Shown: positions 30,447 to 38,272 of the stretch, piece after piece
Layout: each line of letters starts with the position of its first letter
Position numbering within the stretch: position 1 is the stretch's first letter
Assembly: GCA_035646535.1 (NCBI GenBank)
Contig: DASRPD010000097.1
Coordinates: 1-39,715 of the forward strand
Reading direction: 5' to 3'
Source: DASRPD01 sp035646535
GTDB taxonomy: Bacteria; Actinomycetota; Acidimicrobiia; IMCC26256; JANYLB01
DNA length: 39,715 bases
Position numbers and translations under genes: made by a program
Notes under the pieces: generated by a model
What the model was told of the DNA's origin: nothing
Databases searched by the model: none
What the model saw: only the letters and a program-made list of their open reading frames with translations

Positions 30447-32081
30447 ATGGGGCGAGGGGCGGCCCTTCCGAGGGTGGCGGCACTGGATGGTTTGCGAGGC
30501 GCGGCCGTCGCGGGTGTCTTGCTGTTCCACGGGGCCACTTGATCGGCGGCTATCTGGGTGTCGATCTGTTCTTCGTCCTGTCCGGCTTCCTGATCACGTC
30601 GCTGCTGTTGGCCGAGTCGACCACGACCGGGCGAATCGGTCTCGGGGGCTTTTGGGCCCGTCGGGCGCGACGGCTCCTGCCGGCGATCGGCGGGCTGATG
30701 GTCGGCGTGGCGATCTACGCCGTGGTGTTCGCGGACCCGGCCGAGCTGGCCCAGATCCGTGGCGACGCGCTCGCGACCGTGTTCTACTTCGCGAACTGGC
30801 GTGCGGTGTTCGCGACGCAGGACTACTGGGCGCTGTTCCAGGCACCGTCACCGCTGCAACACACCTGGTCGCTCGCGATCGAAGAGCAGTTCTACCTCGT
30901 GTGGCCGTTGGTCTTCGTCGGGTTGCTCGTGTGGTGGAAGCGCGCCGCGGCACAGGCGGTGTCCGTCACTGCGGTCACGCTCGCGGGGTCGTCGGGGCTC
31001 CTCATGGTCGTGCTCTATGACCCGGCGAACACCAACCGCGCCTACTACGGGGCGGACTCGCGTGCCGCGGCGGTCCTGCTCGGCGCGGCTCTCGCGGCGG
31101 CTCTCGTCGTCTGGGGCCCGGTCCGTGGGCGGTTCGGTCGGATCGCGCTCGAGGTCGCAGGCCTTGGCGGCGTCGTGGTTCTCGCCGCGGCATGGATGCG
31201 ACTGGGTGGCCAGGCGCCGCGGTTGTACCGAGGCGGGTTCTTCCTGGTCGGGGTCGCGGCCATCGCGGTGATCGCCGCGGCGGCTCATCCCCAGGCGGGT
31301 GTCGTGTCGCGTGTCTTGTCGTTCCGGCCGCTGTGCCTGGTGGGGTTGATCTCCTACGGCGTCTACCTGTGGCACTGGCCGGTCTATGTCGTCGTCGACG
31401 CCGAGCGCGTCGGGTTCACGGGTTGGCCGCTGCTCGGGGTTCGGGTGGCGATCACCTTCGTCATCGCGATCGTCTCCTACGTTCTCATCGAACAGCCGAT
31501 CCGCCACGGTGCCCTCTCGGCGCGCTCGTGGAAGGTGCTCACGCCCGCGCTCGCCACGGGAGTCGTCATGCTGATCATCGGCACCACCCTCGGGGCGACC
31601 CCCGCACCACCGGCCGCCGGTGAGGTCGTCGGGCCAGTCACGTTCGCGGTTCGGGAAGCGAAGGCACGTCCCGATGCCACCCGCGTGACCATCGTCGGAA
31701 ACTCGGTCGGCGATTCGATCGCCGAGGGCATGAAGGAGATGAAGGCCGATCCTCCGGTGGTCGTCCATGATGCCGCGGTGATCGCGTGTGCTTTTCCCTC
31801 CGGGGCGACCGCCAGTCGCCATTCCGAGGATTCGGCTCCGGACGAGTTGGCACCGTTCTCCTGTGACGACCGATGGCAGGACGCCCCTGCGAAGAGGGAT
31901 CGCCCCGACGCTCGGCGCCCACGTGATCGATCTGTTCGAGTGGGTGTGTCCAGATGGCACATGCCGCCAGAAAGAACGCGGTGTCGAGCTCCGGCCGGAT
32001 CATGTGCATTTCGAGGGCGCGAGTGCCCGCTGGGTTGCCGATTGGATGCTCGATGAAGCCAACCGGCAGTTGAGATCATGA
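30447..32081 (+). pseudogene. Broken OafA-type acyltransferase with C-terminal SGNH domain
   Basis: This is the acyltransferase-3 family (membrane O-acetyl transfer to envelope glycans) with a trailing SGNH domain. The N-terminus VAALDGLRGAAVAGVLLFHG lies in one frame and stops at TGA 30540-30542. The continuation GHLIGGYLGVDLFFVLSGFLIT lies in another frame from 30533, so one G appears to be missing from the run at 30531-30534. The membrane part then reads cleanly to about 31660 (TWSLAIEEQFYLVWPLVF, SYGVYLWHWPVYV). The SGNH part starts well (VTIVGNSVGDSIAEGM), but after CDDRW near 31875 it jumps to a third frame carrying the domain's end (HVIDLFEWVCPDGTC...LRPDHVHFEG), with the intervening ~80-100 residues missing. 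The start at 30447 is approximate. It is most likely inactive. Confidence 0.8.
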
Positions 32082-32088
32082 CCCCGGG

Positions 32089-32094
32089 TAGATT
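32089..32094 (+). promoter_or_regulatory. -10 hexamer TAGATT for the molybdenum hydroxylase gene
   Basis: TAGATT ends 7 nt before ATG 32102; leaderless transcription is likely. It lies just after the end of the acyltransferase remnant. Confidence 0.5.
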
Positions 32095-32101
32095 CCCGCC
32101 T

Positions 32102-34411
32102 ATGACGACTTCGGGTTCGATTCTCGGTAACGCGGTGCTGCGCCGCGAAGACCCCGCGGTGCTGCGGGGGGCTGCCCGTTACCTCGACGACCTCGACCCG
32201 CCGGGAACGACCCACGTCACGTTCGTGCGTTCCACGGTCAGCCATGCCCGCGTCGAGGCGATCGACACCGCCGACGCGGTCTCGATGCCGGGCGTGGTCG
32301 GTGTCTACACCGCGTCCGACCTCGGCCTCGCGACCCTGTTGGGCTTCGTGATGCTCCCGCCGGTGTTCTCCCGGCCTCCGCTCGCCGACGGTGTCGTGCG
32401 CTTCGTCGGCGACATCGTCGCGGTCGTGCTCGCCGAGACCCGCGCCCAAGCCGTCGACGCCGCCGAGATGGTGATCGTCGACTACGACCCGCTCCCTGCG
32501 GTCGTCGACCCCGAGGCCGCGTTGGAAGAGGGCGCGCCGCTGCTGTTCCCCGAGCACGGGTCCAACCTCGCCATCGAGTTCGACTTCGGTGACGACCCGA
32601 CGGTGTTCGACGAAGCCGAGGTGGTCGTCGAGGGACGGTTCGTCAACCAACGTCTCGCGGCGGTCCCGATGGAGCCCAACGGCGTGCTCGTCGAGCCCGA
32701 CGCCACGACCGGCGGCGCCACGGTGTGGGCGCCGACCCAGGCGCCGTTCGGGGTGCGTGACCCGCTCGCCGGTGCGCTCGGTGTCGAGCCCGACCTCCTC
32801 CGGGTCGTCGCGCCGATGGTCGGTGGTGGGTTCGGCGCCAAGACCGGCCTGTACCCGGAGTACGTGATCGCGGGCCGTCTCGCCCTCGATCACGGCCGGC
32901 CGGTCAAGTGGGCCGAGACCCGCTCGGAGAACATGGTGGCCATGACCCATGGCCGGGGTCAGATCCAATACGTCGAGCTGGGCCTCACCCGCGACGGCAC
33001 CATCACGGGGCTCCGCGCGCGGGTCGTGTGCGACGCCGGCGCGTACCCGGCGGTCGGCGCGTTCCTGCCCTTCCTGACGCGCTCGATGGCCCAAGGCGTG
33101 TACCGAATTCCCAAGGTGCAGTTCACGTCGCGATCAGCCGCGACCAACACGACCACGACCGCCGCGTATCGAGGTGCCGGTCGCCCCGAAGCCACTGCGA
33201 TGCTGGAACGCATCATGGACATGGCCGCGGCCGAGCTCGGCCTCGACCCGATCGAGATCCGCAAGCGCAACTTCCTGTCCCCCGACCAGTTCCCGTACAC
33301 GACGGTGACGGGGTCCAACTACGACGTCGGCGAGTACGCGATGGCGATCGACGAAGCCGCCCGAATCGCCGGGTACGCGCAGCTGCGAGCCGACCAGGCC
33401 GCCCGCCGCGAGCGCGGCGATGTCTGCCAGCTCGGCATCGGTGTCAGCGCCTACGTCGAGGTGACCGCGGGTGGGCTCTTCCAGGAGTACGGGGCAATCG
33501 AGGTGGGCGAGGACGGCACCGTCACCGCGACCGTGGGGACCTCCGCTCACGGTCAGGGGCACGAGACCTCCTTCGCCATGATCATCTCGGAGCTGCTCGG
33601 CGTGTCGATGGATCAGGTCCGGATCGTCCAGTCGGACACCGCGCTCGTGCCGCGGGGCGCCGGAACGATGGGGTCACGTTCGCTCCAGATCGGCGGTAGC
33701 GCGCTGTACCGGGCCTCCGAAGCGGTACTCGAGAAGGCCCGCACGCTCGCCGCTCATCTCCTCGAGGCCGACGTCGCCGACGTCGTCCTGCACGACGGGG
33801 GGCGCGTCGGCGTCGCCGGGGTTCCGGCACGCGCGCTGAGCTGGGCCGAGCTCGCGCTGGCGGCAACCGATCCGGCCAAGCTGGCTCCGGACATGGAGCC
33901 GGGTCTCGCGCACGCGCTCGACTTCGACCAGGGAGAGGCCACCTACCCCTTCGGCGCGCACATCTCGGTCGTCGAGGTCGACACCGAGACCGGCGACGTC
34001 TCGCTCATCCGTCATGTCGCGGTCGACGACTGCGGGCGCATCCTCAACCCGCTGCTCGTCCGTGGACAGCAGCATGGCGGTATCGCTCAAGGCATCGCGC
34101 AGGCGCTCTTCGAAGGCGTCACCTACGACACCGATGGCAATCCTCTCACGGCCAACCTCATGGACTACACGATGCCGAGCGCCGCTGAGCTCTGTGACTT
34201 CGAGGCGGTCAACACCGAGACCCCGACACCGCTGAACCCCCTCGGCGCGAAGGGCATCGGCGAGTCGGGAACGATCGGCTCGACGCCCGCAGTGCAGAAC
34301 GCGGTCATCGACGCGCTGGCGCACCTCGGCGTCCGCCACATCGACATGCCCCTCTCACCGCAGCGGGTCTGGACGGCCCTTCGCGACGCGACCGGCGCGC
34401 AGAACGCGTGA
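32102..34411 (+). CDS. Xanthine dehydrogenase/CoxL-family molybdopterin-binding subunit
   Basis: This 769-residue protein is the large, molybdenum-cofactor subunit of the xanthine dehydrogenase family. It starts GNAVLRREDPAVLRGAARYLDDL (family N-terminus). It then contains VAPMVGGGFGAKTGLYPEYV, the active-site loop AAYRGAGRPEA (the form II CoxL pattern, not the AYRCSFR of true CO dehydrogenases), GTSAHGQGHETSFA, and near the C-terminus GAKGIGESGTIGSTPAVQNAV, with the catalytic Glu of GESG. It is therefore a hydroxylase or dehydrogenase of unknown substrate rather than a CO oxidiser. The partner iron-sulfur and FAD subunits are not adjacent, so it must pair with subunits encoded elsewhere or be an orphan. 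Its TGA overlaps the GTG of the JAMM peptidase gene. Confidence 0.92.
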   Translation: MTTSGSILGNAVLRREDPAVLRGAARYLDDLDPPGTTHVTFVRSTVSHARVEAIDTADAVSMPGVVGVYTASDLGLATLLGFVMLPPVFSRPPLADGVVRFVGDIVAVVLAETRAQAVDAAEMVIVDYDPLPAVVDPEAALEEGAPLLFPEHGSNLAIEFDFGDDPTVFDEAEVVVEGRFVNQRLAAVPMEPNGVLVEPDATTGGATVWAPTQAPFGVRDPLAGALGVEPDLLRVVAPMVGGGFGAKTGLYPEYVIAGRLALDHGRPVKWAETRSENMVAMTHGRGQIQYVELGLTRDGTITGLRARVVCDAGAYPAVGAFLPFLTRSMAQGVYRIPKVQFTSRSAATNTTTTAAYRGAGRPEATAMLERIMDMAAAELGLDPIEIRKRNFLSPDQFPYTTVTGSNYDVGEYAMAIDEAARIAGYAQLRADQAARRERGDVCQLGIGVSAYVEVTAGGLFQEYGAIEVGEDGTVTATVGTSAHGQGHETSFAMIISELLGVSMDQVRIVQSDTALVPRGAGTMGSRSLQIGGSALYRASEAVLEKARTLAAHLLEADVADVVLHDGGRVGVAGVPARALSWAELALAATDPAKLAPDMEPGLAHALDFDQGEATYPFGAHISVVEVDTETGDVSLIRHVAVDDCGRILNPLLVRGQQHGGIAQGIAQALFEGVTYDTDGNPLTANLMDYTMPSAAELCDFEAVNTETPTPLNPLGAKGIGESGTIGSTPAVQNAVIDALAHLGVRHIDMPLSPQRVWTALRDATGAQNA

Positions 34412-34857
34412 CCGCTCGACTCGCGGAGCCGACGCTCCGACTGTCGGTCGACCAACACCGAACGCTCGTCGGCCACTGCTACGACGGGTTGCCGCACGAA
34501 GCATGTGGGCTGCTGGGTGGGCCCATGGTCGACGGCGAGCCGACGGGTGCCATCAGCGCGGTGTACCCGTGTCGCAACGCCGACGCGTCGGCGCTGACGT
34601 TCACCATCCACGGTCCTGACTACCTGGCGGCGTCGCGTGACGTGGAGACCCGCGGTGACGAGATCGTCGGGGTCTGGCACTCCCACACCCACTCCGACCC
34701 CTACCCGTCGTCGACCGACGTCGACCGAGCCGTCGATCCCGCGTGGCTCTATGCGATCGTGTCCCTGCGTGACGAGGCACCGACGCTTCGGGCCTTCCGA
34801 ATCCGCGCCGGCGCCATCGCCGAGGTGCCGGTATCGCTGATCGGGTCGCGCACCTAG
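34408..34857 (+). CDS. JAMM (M67/Mov34) metallopeptidase, Mec-like
   Basis: This 149-residue zinc isopeptidase has an intact JAMM motif: the upstream Glu in PHEACGLLGG and the zinc ligands in GVWHSHTHSDPYPSSTD (His-x-His ... Ser-x-x-Asp). In mycobacteria Mec releases cysteine from the C-terminus of the sulfur carrier CysO. The same order, mec then cysO then cysM, is found here, interrupted by a small pseudogene. The GTG start overlaps the stop of the molybdenum-hydroxylase gene (GTGA), so the two are translationally coupled. The stop codon TAG starts the TAGTCT hexamer of the following remnant. The Mec-like function rests on synteny plus motif. Confidence 0.9.
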   Translation: MTARLAEPTLRLSVDQHRTLVGHCYDGLPHEACGLLGGPMVDGEPTGAISAVYPCRNADASALTFTIHGPDYLAASRDVETRGDEIVGVWHSHTHSDPYPSSTDVDRAVDPAWLYAIVSLRDEAPTLRAFRIRAGAIAEVPVSLIGSRT

Positions 34858-34860
34858 TCT
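34855..34860 (+). promoter_or_regulatory. -10 hexamer TAGTCT, overlapping a stop codon, before the CMD remnant
   Basis: TAGTCT contains the stop codon of the JAMM gene and ends 7 nt before ATG 34868. The promoter seems to have survived the decay of its gene. Confidence 0.45.
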
Positions 34861-34867
34861 GGATTCC

Positions 34868-35079
34868 ATGACGCTGCGTATCGATATCCCCGCCGACCGC
34901 CGTCGGATCACCACGGCCTCGACGACGAGTTCTGGTCTCGGATGCGCGGCTCCTTCTCCGATCCCGAGATCGTCGAGCTCTCCATGTGCATCGGCGCCTG
35001 GATCGCCTTCGGGCGGCTGAACCGGGTGATCGGCATCGACGAGGTCTGCACCGTGGCGTCGACCGGATCGGCTCCCTGA
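34868..35079 (+). pseudogene. Remnant of a carboxymuconolactone-decarboxylase (AhpD-like) gene
   Basis: ATG 34868 opens the family-like N-terminus MTLRIDIPADRR, but after about 12 codons the frame changes. From 34906 a different frame reads DHHGLDDEFWSRMRG, then EIVELSMCIGAWIAFGRLNRVIG, which is the usual C-terminal end of the CMD/AhpD-like family, and stops at TGA 35077. The middle of the protein, roughly 100 or more residues with the catalytic CxxC, is missing. An internal deletion that also shifted the frame explains this. The promoter hexamer is intact. The family assignment comes from the terminal pieces only. Confidence 0.7.
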
Positions 35080-35148
35080 GCCGGCACCGAATGGAGCGGG
35101 ACTGGATGGGGTGCCCTTCGGGAATGTCGAGACCGTGGACCGGACTTG

Positions 35149-35154
35149 TATCCT
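35149..35154 (+). promoter_or_regulatory. -10 hexamer TATCCT for the cysO-like gene
   Basis: TATCCT, close to the TATAAT consensus, ends 6 nt before ATG 35161. Leaderless transcription is likely, independent of the upstream genes. Confidence 0.5.
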
Positions 35155-35160
35155 GACGTG

Positions 35161-35436
35161 ATGACTATCGAAGTCCGCCTCCCGACCGTCCTGCGCGCCC
35201 ACGCCGACGGTGTGCCCGTCGTGAACGCCGAGGGGTCCACGGTGGGGGAGGTCTTCGCCGACATGGTCTCCCGCTATCCGGGCCTGTCCGGACAGCTCGT
35301 GGATGAGACCGGGGCATTGCACAAGTTCGTGAACGTCTACCTGGACGACGAAGACGTGCGCTACCTCGACCAGCTCGACACGAAGGTGTCCGACGGCGCC
35401 GAGATCTCGATCCTGCCCGCCGTCGCCGGCGGCTGA
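35161..35436 (+). CDS. cysO: MoaD/ThiS-family sulfur carrier, CysO-like
   Basis: This 91-residue ubiquitin-fold protein ends in Gly-Gly (ILPAVAGG), which is the adenylated and thiocarboxylated terminus of sulfur carriers. The body (TIEVRLPTVLRAHADG ... GEVFADMVSRYPGL ... HKFVNVYLDDEDVRYL ... VSDGAEISILPAVAGG) matches MoaD/CysO. It lies between the JAMM peptidase and cysM, so it is best read as CysO, which carries sulfide to CysM for cysteine synthesis. The alternative is a MoaD for molybdopterin synthesis. That is worth keeping in mind because a molybdenum hydroxylase gene is close by, but no moaE accompanies it. The start is ATG 35161. Confidence 0.9.
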   Translation: MTIEVRLPTVLRAHADGVPVVNAEGSTVGEVFADMVSRYPGLSGQLVDETGALHKFVNVYLDDEDVRYLDQLDTKVSDGAEISILPAVAGG

Positions 35437-35507
35437 ACCACGGTGATCCGCCGCGGCGCGAGAACCGCCGACCGCGCGCGATTCTCCCGACGCCCCGTGG
35501 TGCGCCG

Positions 35508-36443
35508 GTGAGAGCCGACTCGGTTCTCGGTCTCATCGGCAATACGCCGCTCGTCGGGGTGCACGCGCTCTCGCCCAACCCGGCGGTACGGATCTACGCC
35601 AAGCTCGAAGGGCAGAACCCGGGCGGGTCGTCGAAGGACCGCATTGCTCTGAAGATGGTCGAGACGGCCGAGCAGGAGGGGCGTCTCCATCCGGGCGACA
35701 CGATCCTCGAGCCGAGCTCGGGCAACACCGGGATCGGACTGGCCCTCGTGGCTCGGCTGCGCGGGTACTCGCTGCGGGTGGTCATGCCGGAGAACGTCAG
35801 CGTGGAACGCCGCCAGCTGCTCGAGATCTTCGGCGCCGACGTCACCGTGTCGCCACCCGAAGAGGGGAGCAACGGCGCGATCCGCATGGCCCAGGCCATC
35901 GCGGGCGACGAACCCGATCTCGTGATGCTGTTCCAGTACGGCAACGAGGCCAACCCCCTCGCGCACTACGAGGGCACCGGCCCGGAGATCTGGCGGGACT
36001 GCCCCGAGGTCGACGTCTTCGTGGCGGGTCTCGGTACGAGCGGCACGCTCGTGGGCGTGGGACGGTACCTGAAGGAACGCAATCCCGCGATCCAGGTCGT
36101 CGCGGTCGAGCCGCCTGCCGGAGAGCTGGTCCAAGGCCTGCGTTCCCTCGACGACGGGTTCGTTCCTCCGATCTTCGAGCCCGAGATCCTCGACCGGAAG
36201 TTCATCGTTCGGCCGCGCGAGTCGATCGAGTGGACCCGGCGTCTGCTCGACGAGTGCGGAGTCTTCTCCGGGATCTCGTCCGGCGCGGCAGTGGCCGGCG
36301 CGGCCAAGATGGCCGCGACCATGGACGCGGGCACGATCGTGGCGCTGCTGCCCGATGCCGGGTGGAAGTACCTGTCGTCGGGAGCCTGGACCGATGACAT
36401 CGACGTCGTGACCGAGCGCGCCACGCGAATCAACTACTGGTGA
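35508..36443 (+). CDS. cysM: Cysteine synthase CysM (CysO/O-phosphoserine type by context)
   Basis: This 311-residue PLP enzyme has the PLP lysine Lys43 in GGSSKDRIA, the substrate loop EPSSGNTGIGLA, the cofactor phosphate loop AGLGTSGTLVGVG and GISSGAAVAGA near the C-terminus. In mycobacteria CysM condenses O-phosphoserine with CysO thiocarboxylate, and the adjacent cysO-like and JAMM genes point to the same chemistry. Specificity is inferred from context, not from a residue I can verify. The start is GTG 35508 after a 71-nt gap. Its stop overlaps the tsaC start (GTGA). Confidence 0.93.
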   Translation: MRADSVLGLIGNTPLVGVHALSPNPAVRIYAKLEGQNPGGSSKDRIALKMVETAEQEGRLHPGDTILEPSSGNTGIGLALVARLRGYSLRVVMPENVSVERRQLLEIFGADVTVSPPEEGSNGAIRMAQAIAGDEPDLVMLFQYGNEANPLAHYEGTGPEIWRDCPEVDVFVAGLGTSGTLVGVGRYLKERNPAIQVVAVEPPAGELVQGLRSLDDGFVPPIFEPEILDRKFIVRPRESIEWTRRLLDECGVFSGISSGAAVAGAAKMAATMDAGTIVALLPDAGWKYLSSGAWTDDIDVVTERATRINYW

Positions 36444-37426
36444 GCTCGCCGGACTCGGGCGCGATCGCCGGAGCTGTCGAGGTTCTGCGTTCCGGTGGGC
36501 TCGTCGCCTTTCCCACCGAAACGGTCTACGGGCTGGGTGCCGACGCCGCGAACCCGCGCGCGGTGGAGCGACTGTTCACGGTGAAGCGGCGACCCCGAGA
36601 ACATCCGGTGATCGTTCACGTCGCGCGCGCCGATCAACTCGACGACATCGGTGTCGACGTCTCGGCCGAGGCCCGCGCGCTCGCGTCCGCCTGCTGGCCA
36701 GGTCCGCTCACCGTCGTTGTCAGGCGTAGGCCGGGCCGAATCTGTGACGAGGTGACCGGCGGGCTCGAGACCGTCGGGGTGCGTGTGCCCGATCACCCGA
36801 TCACCCACGCGTTGCTCGCGGCCTTCGGCCGAGGGATCGCCGCGCCGTCGGCGAATCGCTTCGGTCGCGTGAGCCCCACGACGGCCAGCCACGTTCGGGC
36901 CGATCTCGGCGACGACGTCGACCTCGTCCTCGACGGCGGCGCGGCGGCCGTCGGCATCGAGAGCACGATCGTGGACTGTTCCTCCAGCGCGGTCACGCTG
37001 CTGCGCCCGGGGGGCATCCCCCGCCAGGTGCTCGAAGGCGTGTTGGGGCGACCGGTGGCCGAGCCCCGGAGTGACGCCGCCGGACCCCGCGCACCGGGTC
37101 GCCTCGCCTCGCACTATGCGCCCGACGCTCAGGTGATGGTGACCGATGACACACTCACCACCCAGGAGGCGTGTCGCGCCGCGGTCGCGGAGGGAAAACG
37201 GTGCGGAGTCCTGGCCGTCGCCGACTCGACGCTCACCGACGACCTACCGGCCGGTGTCGTGGTGCTCGCACCGCCGACCGACACCGATGACTACGCCCGG
37301 GTGCTCTATTCGCGGCTGCGCGAGGCGGACGCCCGCGAGCTCGACGTGGTGGTCGCGCTGGCGCCATCTGCGGGCGGTCGGGCCACCGCGATCAGGGATC
37401 GTCTGGAACGAGCGTCCGACCGCTAG
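36440..37426 (+). CDS. Threonylcarbamoyl-AMP synthase (Sua5/YwlC type)
   Basis: This 328-residue enzyme makes threonylcarbamoyl-AMP for the universal t6A37 modification of ANN-decoding tRNAs. The YrdC domain (1-~200) has LVAFPTETVYGLGADA, the nucleotide-binding KRRPREHPVIVHV, WPGPLTVVV, APSANRFGRVSPT and the GIESTIVDC strand. A second, Sua5-type domain (about 215-328) follows, so this is the two-domain Sua5 form, not TsaC. The GTG overlaps the cysM stop. It sits where mycobacteria have a rhomboid protease between cysM and murI. Its TAG stop opens the murI hexamer. Confidence 0.94.
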   Translation: MSSPDSGAIAGAVEVLRSGGLVAFPTETVYGLGADAANPRAVERLFTVKRRPREHPVIVHVARADQLDDIGVDVSAEARALASACWPGPLTVVVRRRPGRICDEVTGGLETVGVRVPDHPITHALLAAFGRGIAAPSANRFGRVSPTTASHVRADLGDDVDLVLDGGAAAVGIESTIVDCSSSAVTLLRPGGIPRQVLEGVLGRPVAEPRSDAAGPRAPGRLASHYAPDAQVMVTDDTLTTQEACRAAVAEGKRCGVLAVADSTLTDDLPAGVVVLAPPTDTDDYARVLYSRLREADARELDVVVALAPSAGGRATAIRDRLERASDR

Positions 37427-37429
37427 CGT
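37424..37429 (+). promoter_or_regulatory. -10 hexamer TAGCGT for murI, overlapping a stop codon
   Basis: TAGCGT begins with the Sua5 stop codon and ends 9 nt before ATG 37439; no Shine-Dalgarno sequence intervenes. Confidence 0.45.
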
Positions 37430-37438
37430 CGCGAGGGC

Positions 37439-38272
37439 ATGGTCCACGCGACGTTCCCGACGAGCCCCACCGCGCGTGGCGACCGAGCGCCGATCGGGCT
37501 GTTCGACTCCGGGCTGGGCGGCCTCACCGTCGTACGGGCCCTCCTCGACCTCGTCCCGTACGAACCGCTCCTGTACTTCGGTGATACCGCCCGTTTCCCG
37601 TACGGACCCAAGCCGGCCGATGACGTCATCAAGTACGCGATCGAGATTGGCGACCACCTCGTCGACCAGGGCGCGCGTCTGTTGGTCGTGGCGTGCAACA
37701 GCGCTTCGTCGGTCGCCCTGGACGCGCTGCGGGACCGCCACTCTGTGCCGGTCGTCGGCGTCATCGAACCGGGTTTGCAGGCCGCGGCTGTGGCCACGCG
37801 TCGCGGCCGGGTCGGTGTGATCGGCACGGTCGGCACGATTCGATCCGGCGCGTACCAGTCGGCTGCCGCCGAGCTGGGGATCGAGCTCACGTGCGCGGCC
37901 TGCCCGGGCTTCGTCGAGTTCGTCGAAGCCGGTGACGTCGACTCCGACCAGGTCCACGTGCTCGCCGAGCGACTTCTCGCGCCGTTGCGAGCCGCGGGCG
38001 TCGACACGCTCGTGCTCGGCTGCACCCACTACCCGCTTCTCGCTCGCACCATCGGCGATGTGATGGGTCAAGACGTCGTGCTGGTCTCGAGCGCGGACGA
38101 GACCGCGTTCGCGGTGCAACGGGCGCTGCGGTCGGAGACCGTGCTCGGTGACTCGGTGGGCCGCGTGAAGCCCCGTTTCGTGACCAGCGGTGACGCGGAG
38201 ACCTTCCGTCGCCTCGGGGCGCGCTTCTGCGGACCTGAGGTCGTTGACGTGACCACCTTCTCGTGGACCTGA
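37439..38272 (+). CDS. murI: Glutamate racemase
   Basis: This 277-residue cofactor-independent racemase makes D-glutamate for peptidoglycan. Both catalytic cysteines are present: Cys86 in VACNSASS and Cys195 in GCTHYPLL. IGLFDSGLGGLTVVRAL and YFGDTARFPYG are the other signatures. An extra N-terminal ~16 residues precede the domain. ATG 37439 follows the TAGCGT hexamer. The end of the gene overlaps the start of the MBL gene by 10 nt, as in many actinobacteria. Confidence 0.97.
   Translation: MVHATFPTSPTARGDRAPIGLFDSGLGGLTVVRALLDLVPYEPLLYFGDTARFPYGPKPADDVIKYAIEIGDHLVDQGARLLVVACNSASSVALDALRDRHSVPVVGVIEPGLQAAAVATRRGRVGVIGTVGTIRSGAYQSAAAELGIELTCAACPGFVEFVEAGDVDSDQVHVLAERLLAPLRAAGVDTLVLGCTHYPLLARTIGDVMGQDVVLVSSADETAFAVQRALRSETVLGDSVGRVKPRFVTSGDAETFRRLGARFCGPEVVDVTTFSWT

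Noticed and set aside
32102..34411. Aerobic carbon monoxide dehydrogenase (true CoxL)
   Set aside because: The active-site loop reads AYRGAGR, not AYRCSFR, and coxM and coxS partners are absent.
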